DNA of 64,000 bases from Istiophorus platypterus (taxonomy: Eukaryota > Chordata > Actinopteri > Istiophoriformes > Istiophoridae), in contig CM029126.1 in NCBI GenBank assembly GCA_016859345.1, positions 12,521,527 through 12,585,526 of the forward strand, read 5' to 3'. The notes below the pieces were generated by a model. That model saw only the letters and a program-made list of their open reading frames with translations. It made no database searches and was not told where the DNA came from. Both the position numbers and the translations under genes were made by a program. This document shows, piece by piece, positions 19,422 through 33,300 of this stretch (its first letter is position 1; the number at the start of each line of letters is the position of its first letter).

Positions 19422-21116
19422 TAATTTAAAAAAAGAACTGTGTGTGTGGGGTTTGAATAATGTATGGAAGTGAAGCAGAATTACCTTTTTTATGGTTAAT
19501 TTGGAGCCATTCCTTTCTGTGTATGAGGGACAAGGGTTGTTCACAGGAACAGCTTGACTTTGGATTTTATTACACAAGGCACTGATAAGAGAAGAAAAGC
19601 TGGCTGGGTTTTTTTTTTCCTTTCTCACTTCAACCCCCCTTTCTGTCCCAACCCACTTTCTGTCTCTCACCTTGGAAAGCTGTTATGAGGAAGTGAAAGG
19701 TATAGAGCCGAGAGGTCAGGAGGGAGTTTTGTAATAAGTTTTAAGTGGACTTAATGAACCATACCATTGTAATGGCATAAGGGATGGGCTCTGAAAATGT
19801 GACGTAACAAAAGGCATGATCAGTCAATTGATATAATATCAAGAATGTTGAGCCCTTTCAAGAACTCCCAGTGTCATATCAGGTTGGCAGTAACTTGAGG
19901 CCAAACCTAGGTGTGATTAGTTGCAGTGGGACAGGGATAGTTTCAGAATTACTCATCAAGTACTATCAGAGTATAGAAAAGGCTGGGAAGCTTCCAAAAG
20001 TCAGGAAAGGCTTAGTTGGTTTTCACGAGGGGAGAGTGATATGTGGGTGTGTGCTCTCAGGTTAATGATTAATAAAGTGCACTGAAGACAAAGTCTACAC
20101 GAGCATTTATCAACCCGAAACCAAGTGTCACTGCAAAGAAATCTGTGTTGCTGTATTTGTTCAAAGCAAGGTTGCATCTTAGCTTTTGTCTGACAACGTT
20201 CTGATGTTTCTGAGCTGCTTGCTAACGAGTGTCTGGGTATTCTTTGTTTGATTTTCTGCTAATTTTGAGGGATTATTTTAGTTAAGAGTTTTTTTTCTGT
20301 TTTTTTGTTTTTTTTCTCCCCACTTGGCTATTGATTGTATTGTAGCAGTATTTCTCTTTCTTACTGCATTCCTGAATCTATTATTCTGACTACGTCCTGT
20401 TTGATAATGGGAAAAAATCTAATAACAATATAATAGTATATATTGATAGTATATAATCATATTTTTAAACAGAAACACATTACATAAACGCAAATGCAAA
20501 ATCTTGATGCAGATCACTTAGGTTTGTTTTTAAAAATCTAATGAATTGTGACCCAGGTAGATACTGTGTGGGAATTTTACAGAGAAAAAATAAACTTACC
20601 AGTACTGTTTGATGAACAAACTATACTAAACTGTTTCCTGATTACCTCAGACTGAGTTTGGCATTAATATACTGTAGTTTGTTGTTACTTATTAGTTGAA
20701 ATTCAGACCAAAATATACCAAAGTACCAAAATATCTGGCTGATTTATCGGTCTAGCACTAATTGTGAGTTTTTCATTAGTGGTAATTTCTATGAGGGAGG
20801 TGTGGGGGACACCTACACACATACTTCAACCAAACCATGATCAGAAAACCTTCCTATTGTTTGTTTTGGTTTGTTTATGCTGGTAGAGCAGGTTGTTAAT
20901 TTGTTGCGTGAGAAAAAATAATAATTTGCTTTGAACAGAAGCATCTGTCAAATGAATTAAATATAATGCAACAAGACAAAGCATATGAAGTTTATAATCT
21001 GGATACAGATAATACTAGACTAAATGTAATATGTACCCTGGTAGTCCGGTGCAGTATTTGGTCTTTCCTTGCATCCTTTCCCTACTCTTTACCCTGATCT
21101 CTTCTGTGTTACCAGC

Positions 21117-24100
21117 ATGAACACACCATCCTCAGGTCACAAGACCCCAGTGGACTGTGGTGTCCAGATCCGCTTCATCAATGATCTCTGTGATACTGGC
21201 GGCGGGCAGCCTGGGTCCCAGCCCAAGACCAAGACTCAGATGACCTCCAAATATGGTGTGGCAGTCAGGGTGCAGGGTATCGCTGGCCAGCCGTATGTGG
21301 TCCTGAAGGACGGAGAGAAAGGAGACTCATATGGAGTCCAGCTCAGGACCGATTACCCATCTGGCTACAGTAGCCTTCCCCGGAGCAAAGATAAGGCAGT
21401 GCCAGGAACATGGGGGGCAGATGTAAGAGGAGCAACTGGAGGAGGGCAGGAAGGGGCACTGCGCCGTGCCCAGTCCCATGGGTCACTGCTGGACAGGGAT
21501 GGAGAGGGAGGGAAAGGCAATGAGGATTTTCAGCTGTCCAGGCCACCGGGGGATGGGAAGTCTGGTAGTTATGGGAACCTGGATGGAGGATTGGGAGTAA
21601 GAGGGGAGAGGGAGCAGCCTAGGTATCTCAGTGGTACAGAGGGGGGCATGGAAAGGAATATGTGGAGTGGTTCGTATCAGACAGGGCTAAACGGGTCAAT
21701 GGGATCAGTAACAGGCAGTCAGTCCTACTCTGACCCTCTTCAACAAACAGATGAGTTTCTCTCTAATCAGAGACAGTCCGCTGTCAACAGACTAGTAAAC
21801 AGGTACGATGGTAGTAACACTAGTGGCCAGCAGAGAGGCCTCCCTCCACCACAACAACAAGATCCCAGAGCTACATCTCCAGTCCTCGGTCCCAACCCTT
21901 ACACCACACGTCAGTACTCAACTCACAACAGCTTGGGACGCAGCCAGGGCGGACACTCTGTTAATCACTGGTCTTCGTCAGAGAGATATTCTGGTGTGGC
22001 AACAACACAGGCCAGTCTGACTGAGGCACAAGTAAGAATTAAATCTTTTCTGTTTGGTCATTAAAGCTAATTGTCAGTGTGCTCCAAACACCACAGAGCA
22101 TGCCAAATTGCAAGAGTAGTTTTCTGATCTATGTCTCAAGGTGACCCCTGACCTTTTGCTGGACCAGGGTCAGAGTGCAGAGATGAGCAGTGAGGAAGAG
22201 CAGGTCATGCAGACTATATACAACATCCTGAGGCACGGGTATGGACCTCCTTGTCATTGTTATCCTCCTGTTACTGGATTATCATGTTTTTTTTGGTTTT
22301 TTGTTTGTTTTAATGGGTTCATAATACAATGCTAATAAATTACTAACTAGCTAATAAATAACTAATGAATTACTGATGTTAAACAGTTGCTTTTCTTGCA
22401 TGTGTAACCGTCCTTCAGAACTAAAGAGAGTAATGTTGTCATCAAGCACAAAGTCAAGCTCATCTTTCAGGAGATTCAAAATTTAAAGGTTTGTCCCTTT
22501 TGGAAAATATCTAGTTATTTTGAGGACTTGTCCTTGAAACAGTTCATATGTCAGGTAAAGAGAAAGTATGGGCATACTACTTACATCATTATATTTGTCC
22601 CCTTACCCATTTTTCTTCAGCTCAAAGAAAGCCCACGGGAAGAGTGGATGAGAGAAAAGAGGGAGCTTGAGAGAAAGATGGCTGAACTACAAACTTCCCT
22701 GCAGGAAGAAAGAAGGGTAAGCAAAGCAGAAATAAAGTGATGGTATAGAGATTTTATTTACAGTTCCAGTACTTAAGTGTTTTATTACTAGTGCTTAAAT
22801 TTTTCCTTTGCTATACTTTTCTCTATTGGATAAGACATTTTTATTTTAAATAGAATAAAAATATGCACTTTCTTCTGCTGAAAATGCAATAAATTTTCAG
22901 TGTGTCCAGAATCTAGAGTAAAACATTTTCCTATTTTTTTTCTTCCTGTTATCTCAGAAAATCAAAGAAAATTTCAAAACCCACGTCAGGGGTTATTCCA
23001 GTTTAAAATCCTATTTTAAATAAGGGGGGACTGCCACTTTAACTCAGCTGTAATTACCTCCAATGTCACACATAAACACTCATCCAATTCTCCTTAGAAT
23101 GACAGCTCTAGCTATCAAGTGAATGAAATAGATGTTGGTTAATTCAAAGTAGGAAACTGTATGGGAGGGCTAGGAGTTCCTTGACGTTTGCTTCAGATTA
23201 ATCCTCCGATTAATCCTTAAAGCCCCCTGACCTGGTCAATGGTGCACCCATACATAATAATCTAAATGCAATAATGACTCATCATATGTTGGTTTGAGGA
23301 AGTTGGGCAGCTCTTATCTCTAATAGCTCCTAAGAATTTAATCCCTTATGCATATTGATTGGTGGGCAAATGCCAGGCCACTTTAACATTTCCTAAAAGC
23401 CCATTGTTTATGTCACCAGAGTTACCTGATGTCTTATATTTCACTGTTCTCATTTATTCATCATGTCTCCGTGTGTGTAGGACTCTGTTAGCAATTCTGA
23501 TCCTGCTCTGAAAGCTGAGCTGGAGTCCTGTCTGGATGAAAATCTGCAACTCCAGGAGATGCTGGACCGGAAAAAGAAAGAATTAAATGAAACACAGTCA
23601 GAGTGAGGGCACAACAGCACACACACGCACAGAGCAAACCGGGAAGGGTCATGTTTGTGAGTCTATGTGGTCAGGAGTAAGAGAGGGAGTGACAACCCCA
23701 CTTTGTTTTCAAGCACACTCCTCACAAACAGTTACTGTATCTTAACAAGGCCAAACAATTAAGTCATAGTCATGTGAATCCAAAGAATCATTCAGTAATG
23801 TGTATGCCCTCTTTTTCTCATAGGCTGACTCAGCTGCGTATGGACAGGGAGAATGCAGAGGCACGGGTCAGAGAGATGGAGGACCATCTGGCTGAGCTTC
23901 AGGATGAACTGAGAAGAGAAAACGGCAACAAGACGGTACCACCGAAACATGAAAACACAAAACACCCACACAGATACACAATGAGAAATTATCTCACACC
24001 ACTGCTGCTTTTTTTTTCATTAAATTACTGTATTTTTATCATGTAGATTTATTTTAACAGGTTAAATAGTTGAAAAAGTTAAAACTAAGATTCATTTTAA

Positions 24101-27100
24101 TTAAATGATAGTATGATGAGAGATCAAAGGGAACCAAGTTAATACTGTACATTCCCTGTGTCTGCAGGACCTGATGTCTTGTCAGGTACAGCTGATGGAG
24201 GTCTGCCAGCTGAAACAGAAGCTGGAGGAGACGTTGAGACAGAAAGAGAGGGAGCTAACAGCTCTGAAAGGAGCCCTGAAGGAAGAGGTGGCCACACATG
24301 ACAAAGAGATAGAGGAACTCAGAGAGCAATACAGTGCTGACATGGAAAAACTCCGCAGCAGCATGGAGCAAGTGTCTCAGGTGTGCACATTCACATCAAT
24401 TACATTTGACAGGAAAATGTTTTTAAGTTGAAACCAGTCCCTCAACAACAGACTCCCTGAGCATGTACATTCAACAGAAAAAAACGATTCTACATGCTTA
24501 TAAGTTTTAGCAATTCTTGTGACAACACTTATATTTTGTAGCTTTAGTAGATTTTCTTTTGCTAGTAATTTACAACTGTTAGCTTGTATAGCATCTATGT
24601 CTCCCTCAAGGCTATTTTGTGAGGACATGTGGACAATGCACAAGGCACAGGAGGGCACCACAGCACACAGCTTGATTCACACAAGTTTAACTTAAGGAAA
24701 ACCCTGAAAATGGTCCATTCTTACCTATTAATATTTTTGATACTACTAACATTAATCTGCTTAGGTTCATAAAATTTCTTTCACCATTACAATATAAATG
24801 TGCACGCACTTTATTGCTTTCACTTACAAGAGTACTTTGATGAAAGCCCAAGGACAGGATCACATCGGTGTCTGTAGAGGAGACATGCTCAGCTTAGATA
24901 CACTAGTTGTATTTCCCCCTCAATTTTTCATGAATATTGGAAAGAAACAACATTTTAAACTTGACCTCTTCAACTGAGGCAATGCAAATACCTTTTTATT
25001 TAGTCATCTATCTAATATGAAATATTATGTATTTATAACACGATATGCTCTCAATTCTTCTATCTGTTGTAGTCTCACGCAGGAATCGAAGCAGAGCGAT
25101 TGCGTGTCAATGCATCAGTTCGCTCTCTACAGCAGCAGTTGGAGGACTGTAGAGACGAGAGCAGCCACTGGATGGAGCAGTTTCATGCCACCAGAGATGA
25201 TCTTCGAACAACTAAACAAGAGTCAGTCTGTAGACATTTAAACACAACATACTGATAACACACTATATTCATTATTACTTACCTGGGTTTGGGGATTCTG
25301 ATGCTTACATGGACATGGGTTTTGTCACCCTCTTTACATCATTTCATTTTGCCCCTGCTGTACTACTAATGTGTCTCCAACTCTTGTCTTCCATCCTACC
25401 TGGTCAATGTTCTTCCCTCTCTCTGTCAGAGAGCCACCCAGCAGCCCTGAAACACCGTGAGAGTCACTAATTGAACAGCATTTGTGTTTAGATTGTAGAG
25501 CTGTAGATGTGGCTGTCTGTGCTAACAGTTGTCTCGCTGTAGTGTCAAGGCCATCCACACATGATCCAAGTTCGAATATGGACCATGAATGCTCTAATAC
25601 ACAAGTCCCAGTGGGAATATGGACCATAATAAGTACTATGGTTGAATAGAAATGATGCTGAATATCAGTCACAGTCTGAAGCTCGAGCAGAGGACATTTT
25701 TATATTAGGATTTCCTTCATTATGGCCATACAGTGGATTCAGTCACTGGGAACACTGTGATTAAGCAGGACCAATAAAAATACAGAGAGAGGTGTGGAAG
25801 GTCTTACTTTTGTCAATGTGTAGTTAAAAACATATTCTAGACTCGTTTTCTGTGAATGTGTCTGACTGTTATGTGGTAGCAGGGAATGCTAATTTATTTC
25901 CTGTTGTCTGAAGATTAAATAATGACTTATTTGATAATGACGATTTGATCAATGAGTACATTAAAAGAAATTATTACTTTTCAAGATTCAGCTAAACAAT
26001 CCAGCTCCTACTGATTAGCTAATTAAGTAGTAATACCGGATTGTCACATTTTGTTTACATCAGTTGTAAATTCACATTTTTCAGGCTCCTGCAAGCTCGT
26101 CTGGAAAAAGAGGAGATTGGAGAGGAGTTGAAGGAGCACCAGGAGAAAGTGAGCATCATGAAACAACAGATACCAGACCCCAGTCACACACAGACTCTCA
26201 ACCAGGTAAAGTAAACACACTTGCAGCTTTACATGATCACTGATGCACTGGTGAATAACAAGAATGTCACCATCACATTGTTCATATTTCTTATCAGGAA
26301 CTCCAGCGATGCAATGCTGATCTGCAGAAGGCAAAGTCTGAGGTGGAGAAGCACAGGACAGAGTTTGACAGGAAGGTCATGGAGGTCATTTCCATAAAAA
26401 AGTCTCAACAGGAACAAGAGGCGGAATTGAAGTATGAGATCGACAGGCTAAAGGGCCAATTACTGAGGGCCAAAGAAGACTTTGCCAAGGCACAGGAGAA
26501 AAACAAACGGGTTGGTGTAATCTCACAGTAAAGGGCTACAGCAGCCTAAAGGGATCATTTGAAATCTTAGCCAGGTTTTAACAATACAAATGAAACAGAT
26601 CACCTGGCTAGCACAAAGAAAACTGTGGTGATATGTATGTGGTAGATAGATTTGCATGACTAGTTGGTAAGACTCATTTCTCTTGTATTTTTTGTTTAAT
26701 ACTTTGTTTGTCTTCCTGCCTATAGCTCCCAGACCCAGCCTCCATCTTAGAGCTGGAGCAGAAGCTTGGTGACGCACTTAATGAAGCTGGCCAGCTCAAA
26801 GATAAACTCTCACTGGCTGAAGGGGAACTGGAGACTAGTAAAACACAACTCAACAGAACACAGATGGACCTTAAATCACTCCAAGATTCCCAGCAGGAGC
26901 AGGAAGAGGCCAACACACGACTCAAAGAGAAACTCTCACGGTTGGAGGTAACATTGCATCCTAATAAATCTACATTGTTCGGCAAAGTGTTTTACATACT
27001 GATATATTTACGAAGAATTGGACACTGTCTGTGGTTTCCTCAGGCTCAGCTGCATATCAACGCCACGGAGAGCTCAGAGGCCGAGCTCGCCCTGCACTCT

Positions 27101-30100
27101 GAGGTGAGAGGCCTGAGATCTGAGCTAGATGAGGCCAAGAGAAAAGCCTCCAGACTAAGCCAGGAGCACCGTGAACTCAGTCTGCGCCTGGAGGATACAG
27201 AGAAAGAAAAGGAGATGATCAAACAGGCAATCAACAAGCTGGAAGAGACCAAACAACAGCAGGAGAGAGAGCTAGACAAACTAGGCAAAGAGGTAAAACA
27301 GAGAGATCCTTCTAATACCTTTGCAAATGATGACAAGCCTGTGAAGCCCTGAGCATCCAACTGCTCATGAGAGGAAACACATAACAAAATATTCACCGCT
27401 ATCTTTTGTTTTGTCCCTTCTCCAACCCTGTCAGTATGCGTCTCTGACCATGTCCTCAAGAGAAGAGGCACAGGCTTTCAGAGTTCAGCTGGAAGAGCAG
27501 AGAGAGAGAGCACGCAAGGAAATCCAGGAGGTGCAACGTCACGGAAATGACTCTCAGACTGAACTGGAAAGAAGCCATATTAATCTAAGGAGACTGGAGG
27601 AAGAAGTGTGTGTTTTTGTTATCAGTGTTTGTTTTGAAAGTGTTCACGTGCCCACTTACTCTCTTGTTTGTTTGGTTTTTTTTTATTATGAAATGAGGTC
27701 TACTCTGATTGTGTCCAATGGTCTTGTCACGTAATATTCATGGTGCATGCTTGATTGTTTGTAATTATGCAAAACTGTACACACATTTTTCTCATGATGA
27801 ACATGCAGTCTGCCATGACTATTTCTAATACCTTCATAAATCTAACTAGATGTCACGGCAGAAGAAAGAGCTTGTGCTTGTATGTGAGGAGAGAGACAAC
27901 CACCAGCTGGATAAAGAGCTTCTCACTAACAGACTGCGCCACCTTGAGGGTGAAATAGAGGCCAGCAAAAACAACAACAATGAGAAAGCCCGAGAGATTC
28001 GCATCCTGGAGGTAAAATGCATCTGCTTGCCTCCTGGTTAAGCAGAATAAACCATTTGAAAATTAAGCATAACTACTGGGATCCCAGCTGTTAAGTTTGG
28101 CATACATTGTTAGTATGACAGTCTGTACATCTTTATGGACAAATTTATGCATATTTCTCAGCCTAAGATTTCTCTTTCTGAGCACCCAATGAAGTTGATC
28201 TTGTCTCGACTCTGTCAGGACAAGCTGAAGCGCATGGAGTTGGAGCTGGAGGAGGAGAAAAGCAGTGCAGAGATGTTGACGGACCGGATAGCCAGGAGCA
28301 GAGACCAAATCGATCAGCTCCGCTCCGAGCTCATGCAGGAGAGGTCCGCCAAACAGGACTTGGAGCTGGACAAGAATACCATGGAGAGACATGTACGTGC
28401 ACATATGTTACATCTCTGTTTGCTGACATTTGTGATCAGCAGTAACTGAAGTCTCCAATCTTCCACAATACACTTTTCACTCCCTGCATTTTTGAATCTT
28501 CTACTTGAATACAAAATACAGCATTTAAGTGAAAGTCCAACACTCACCCTCTCTTGACTCTCTATTTCTACTTGTCTTGTCTACTTGTCCTGGCAGCTGA
28601 AGGAGCTGAAGAGTCGTGTGACTGACATGGAAGGCCAATCTCGCTCCTCAGCAGGAGTCTCCCAGCTGGAGAACAAGATCCAGGAGCTTGAAGAATGCCT
28701 ACACAATGAGGAAAGGTACAGTATAATGGGTAGAAATCTTCCTTAAGTTAAATAGATCTTCACCCATTCTTAACCATTGTTTGAACTCAATATCTATCTA
28801 TAAATGTTTTTGAGCAGATATCCATAAAATTTGGTTAATGGACATGGTTTGTCATTGGCTGAGGAATCCCAAAAGGACGTTTTCAAAATCTAAAGGATTG
28901 GAGCCATGATTTTGGTTGTAACATCAAATTTGGTGTGATTTGACCCTTCTGTTCTTGTTTAGGATTTGTGAGAGGTTTCGCTTAGAAAGCATACTCTTCT
29001 TAAAATATTCCACTTGATATTAAGATAGTTAATTATGTACAAAACCAGACTTTCACACATTACTACTTAACAGCTTGATAGGAGCAATGAGATGGCAAAT
29101 GTTTTCATCAAAGGCATCATGGCACCCGTTGAGATGGGAAGCATGTTACACAGGGTTCTATGGCTTATGCTCTTTTCTTCTCTTGCATATGAAAAGGGAG
29201 AAGAACTCTGTGCTGTCATCTCAGCGTCGTCTGGAGAGGAAGCTTAAAGAGCTCAGTATGACACTGGATGAGGAGAGACAAACACACACTGAACAGAGAG
29301 ATCAGGTATGAATATTCACCACCTACTGCATGTCAGTATTTGCTGAAATGAGAAAACATCTGCTTGGTACAAAAAACACAAATTCATTGAAACTAAACTT
29401 TAACCTGATCCTATGTTACAGCTTACTCTGAGAGTGAAGGCTCTGAAGAGGCAGGTGGATGAAGGAGAGACAGAGCTGGAAAGGATAGATGGACTCCGAA
29501 GAAAAGCTCAGAGAGACATGGAGGAACAAATGGAGCTCAAAGAGGCCTTGCAGGGAAGAGTCACAACCCTGGAAACTGAGCTCAAGTAAACAATTCTTTT
29601 TCTCTTTTTCTGTTTGTTATTTCTGTGTCATTCACTGTGAGTTTTTGGTAATGATTATGCAAGACACTTCCTGGCAGCCAGATTAGCCCAGCTGTCTGTC
29701 TGTGTGTTCCTGCCTGTATCTGTGAGAAAGAGTGACATCATTTCCTACTTCTCACGTACAAGGATGAATAAACCTGAAATGCAATTGATACCATTACTAG
29801 TTAACTCAGATTCTTTGGCTTTTACACAAAATTACACACATATGGTGGAGATTCACGCAGCCTCCCTGAGGTGCAGTATTTCACAATGTGATGTGTGTAA
29901 AACATACCGCTAGTCATCCACGTGCGAAAAGGTATTTCATCAAATTAAAATTGCATATTACTCATTTACCACAGGGGAAATTAAATTCCAGACATGCTCC
30001 CACTAGTAGCGAAAAAATGTATGTTGTTCCTTATATTACCAGTAGAGGAAGCACTCTGATCATCTGGCAGCACTAACAAATAGATACAAAGCACCTTGTG

Positions 30101-30317
30101 AATGAACAACGCTATGTTTCAGAATTGTTTTTCGACTTATGATTATACTGATGTTAGTGTGATAATGATGTGTCACAGGAGGAAAGCTCAGGCAGCAATG
30201 CGCCCAGCTTTGGATTCATCAGCCCTCAGCTCAGACGATGACGACGACAGCCTTTATGACCCGTCCACCATCACCTCCATCCTCACTGAGAGCAACCTCC
30301 AGACCAGCTCCTGTTAA
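21117..30317 (+). CDS. cgn: Cingulin, tight-junction coiled-coil protein
   Basis: Nineteen coding exons: 21117-22031, 22141-22238, 22419-22488, 22621-22716, 23481-23602, 23824-23935, 24168-24380, 25073-25221, 26085-26205, 26298-26510, 26726-26947, 27044-27292, 27435-27605, 27850-28011, 28219-28392, 28597-28715, 29197-29305, 29422-29585 and 30179-30317. All phases join, giving 1205 residues, close to human cingulin (about 1200). The globular head holds the conserved YGVAVRVQGIAGQPYVVL at 46-63, the region that binds ZO-1 in known cingulins. A myosin-like coiled-coil rod follows from roughly residue 340, with words shared with human such as LTALKGALKEEVA, LLTDRIARSRDQIDQLRSELMQERSA and RVKALKRQVDE. 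The tail ends SLYDPSTITSILTESNLQTSSC, nearly identical to the mammalian end. The protein is cytoplasmic, at the apical junction of epithelia. The ATG is one base after the acceptor at 21115; an earlier in-frame ATG at 21069 is intronic. The donor after 26510 (GTTGGT) is weak. Confidence 0.95.
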
Positions 30318-33300
30318 AGCAGCCCTTCGGGGGCAGGACAAGGCTGGGAAAACGTAGCACTGCCAAGGGAAAAAGGGTGTGTGTGTAGTTCATCTGGATG
30401 GTAGACTAGTAAAGCCAAAAGGCAGAATGGTATGCACTACAGACAATGAGGGAGGAATGAAAGGACCTGAGAGGTAAATTACTTATTGCAGAGGTTAGTA
30501 GGGGAAGGATTTTCCACACCAGACTGAATGGAAGGAAACAAAACATCCTCTTCAATTCAGGGGATTCACGTCAGTCTGCAGTGTACAGATGTTCTCCATG
30601 GTACAAAGAAAGGACTCCTTTCAATTTGTAGTGCTCATAGTGCACTACAAATACATGTCAAACCATTTTAAGGTTGAGGTTCAGGGGTCAAGCACTTATG
30701 TTACTCTGTCTGGCTTTGAATAATGAATAATACTCTCATTGTTTCCTGGTGTAGACAGTTTACATATAAGACTTTAGTTTTCTCTTTAGCACGTCATCAA
30801 CCAACTGAACTCAGAAATTCTGTACCATGCACAAATGTAGGTAGAAGTACTATAAAACATGGACCACATGCTGACATTGGGTGGAATCTGATTTCCACAA
30901 GTGCATTAAAACTGCAAGCAATACAACAATGTAACCCTTGTTCTGTTTTTCTGAAAGTTAATCTGAGGTACCCGATCTAATGATTTAATTACTGCAATTT
31001 ATTCTTGATAAATGAAATCTGGATTTTGTTACCTGAAACGTCTATACACATATGTATTTTTGTGTGTATTTTTAACCAAGGAATATTTCTGTCTTAAACT
31101 AATAGAATTTTAAATGAATTTTCTTGTACAGAGACAACAAATCTGCTTCCAGAGTAGTAATAAATAGCACAAATGTGTTAGTATAAAGGTTAGGATTAGT
31201 TTTATTGGTGCTCCCCTGGTAAATCATTATTCACTGCGTCTGTAGCAGTTTCCTGGTAAAGGTACAACAAATTATAGACCTTTTGTTTTATGGTGTATCA
31301 TACTGAGGACAGAGAGGTCTCTGTTTACAAAAAAAAATCCTTTGTCAGAATATGAAATATTAAAGTGGTCTTCCACTTTTAGAGCAAATAATAACCAAAT
31401 ACCATCTGTGTGTTGTAAAAGCTTCACAAGTTTATTAATTAAGGCTTCACAATTTCTATGCACTCCCTTATATTAACTCACTGAAAAATATAGTAATACT
31501 TTCATTTCATTATGATGCCTTAAAATTGCTTGAAAAAAAAATTGTTTGGGTTTTTATTCTTATCAGAATGATTTCTTGGCAAGTGTTTGTATTTAACATG
31601 TGAAAAGTCTTAAGCCGATTTCGTAATTCGTTTGAATAATCAGTTGAAGTTATGATTCTATTACATTTTACTGTAATGTTATGCTTCTCCATATCGAACC
31701 AGTGAAACTGGAAAATGGTACATATAATTTGTTTGGCAGCTGAGTATCAATATGTTCAATTTCAAGATACTGGTACATACTATAATTGTTGACAGGAAAA
31801 TCATCACTCTTTACATGTACATCACATTATAGAAACATAAAAAAATTAAGTTACAATTGATCTACATGCATAGACATTGTCATAACGACAAGATGTTTAT
31901 CAGATGATTTTACTGCGCAGTTTGTCTTTGACACATTTCAGGATACACATCTTCATTGTTTTTGGCCAGACATAATTGTTCATCTGCTCATTAGTAATAA
32001 GTTTAAAGTGAAAATTATCTCCCCACACTTTCTTTGGAAGGTTAATCACCTTCACTGGAGAAGGTCACAAAACTTTTATCTCAATAAGACAATGTGCAAT
32101 AAAACACCCCAATTCTATTCCATTAGCATGTCTAAAAATTAACTTTTGAATCAATTCTTTAATAATCAAAAACAAAGAAACAAAAAAAACTACCAGAGTA
32201 GTTCAATATAGTATCCTGATCTCTTAAGTATAATGAACCAATTATATTATTTTTGTCTTTACTCAAAAACTTACTTCGATAACGTTGATAGTTATTGTTT
32301 TCTGTGTGTGTCTATGCTTGTCTGGAATTCCGGGTAACGCTCTTATTGAAGTTCGCATTTCCCATAAGTGTTATTGAAGCCCACATTTCCCATAATTGTG
32401 AACCTGAATTACTTATTCAGTGAACATAATGGCTATTATTACTACACCAAAACTGATGACCAGGACTGTGTCCAGGGTCTCACCTTACTTCACATAGCTG
32501 GTCCAGTTAGTGTTTTCATATCTCAAACATTTATTTTTTGGCACAGTAGACATGTTAACCTGTCATAGTAGAAAAACCACAAGTTTAACTAATAACTTCA
32601 ATAAGAGATTCCTGCTATTTGGGTTTACCAGTTCCAAAGTCTTGAAAATGGGCAAAGTGGCTCAGTGGCATGTCCTCTCAAGGCACTTGAATCCTAAATA
32701 TTAATTACACCTGTGCTTTCTGCTATAATTGAACTAATATACATGTAAAAAAGGTCTATGAATTGCTAGTTTATAATTTATTTGCTCTCCTGAAAGTATA
32801 ATATCTTCTTACCTGCATATCTGCCCTATTGAGTAGCATTGACCTTAGTCGGTACTGTTGACTGCCCCTCCTTTACAGGGCCTGTATGGAATCAAACATT
32901 ACCCCAAAAAACACAACACAACACAACATGTGCACTGTATGCTGTTAAGTTTGCATCAGCTGTTGGTCGGCCATGATGGAGTCCCAGTGTCGTTCTACCC
33001 TCTTATCTCTGGTTGCAGAACCTACTTATTATTCATCACGACTGTGACACATGTGGAGCAGAAATCAACTCAGGTGATGTGTTAATACAAAAAGACAGCA
33101 TTCCCATTTATGGACACATTTGCGTTACCGTAGTGTTTACAAGGGTCTGGATAAAAAGTTATAGTTTGATGTATATGAAACAAATCTAATATCGGGAAAA
33201 AAATCCCACTTTTAAAGGTGGCAACTGTCATCTCCTAAACTCAGCAAAATCTCATTAGGTTAATGGGAATCAATCCATACCATGCGTCATGCCAAAAGAT

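Noticed and set aside
21069..21116. In-frame ATG 16 codons upstream of the chosen cingulin start
   Set aside because: It lies before a good acceptor (TTACCAG ending at 21115), so it is intronic. The added residues have no match in cingulin.
32652..32700. Apparent tRNA-like A box and B box
   Set aside because: It cannot be folded into a cloverleaf by eye and lacks a clear anticodon loop, so it is not called as a tRNA gene.
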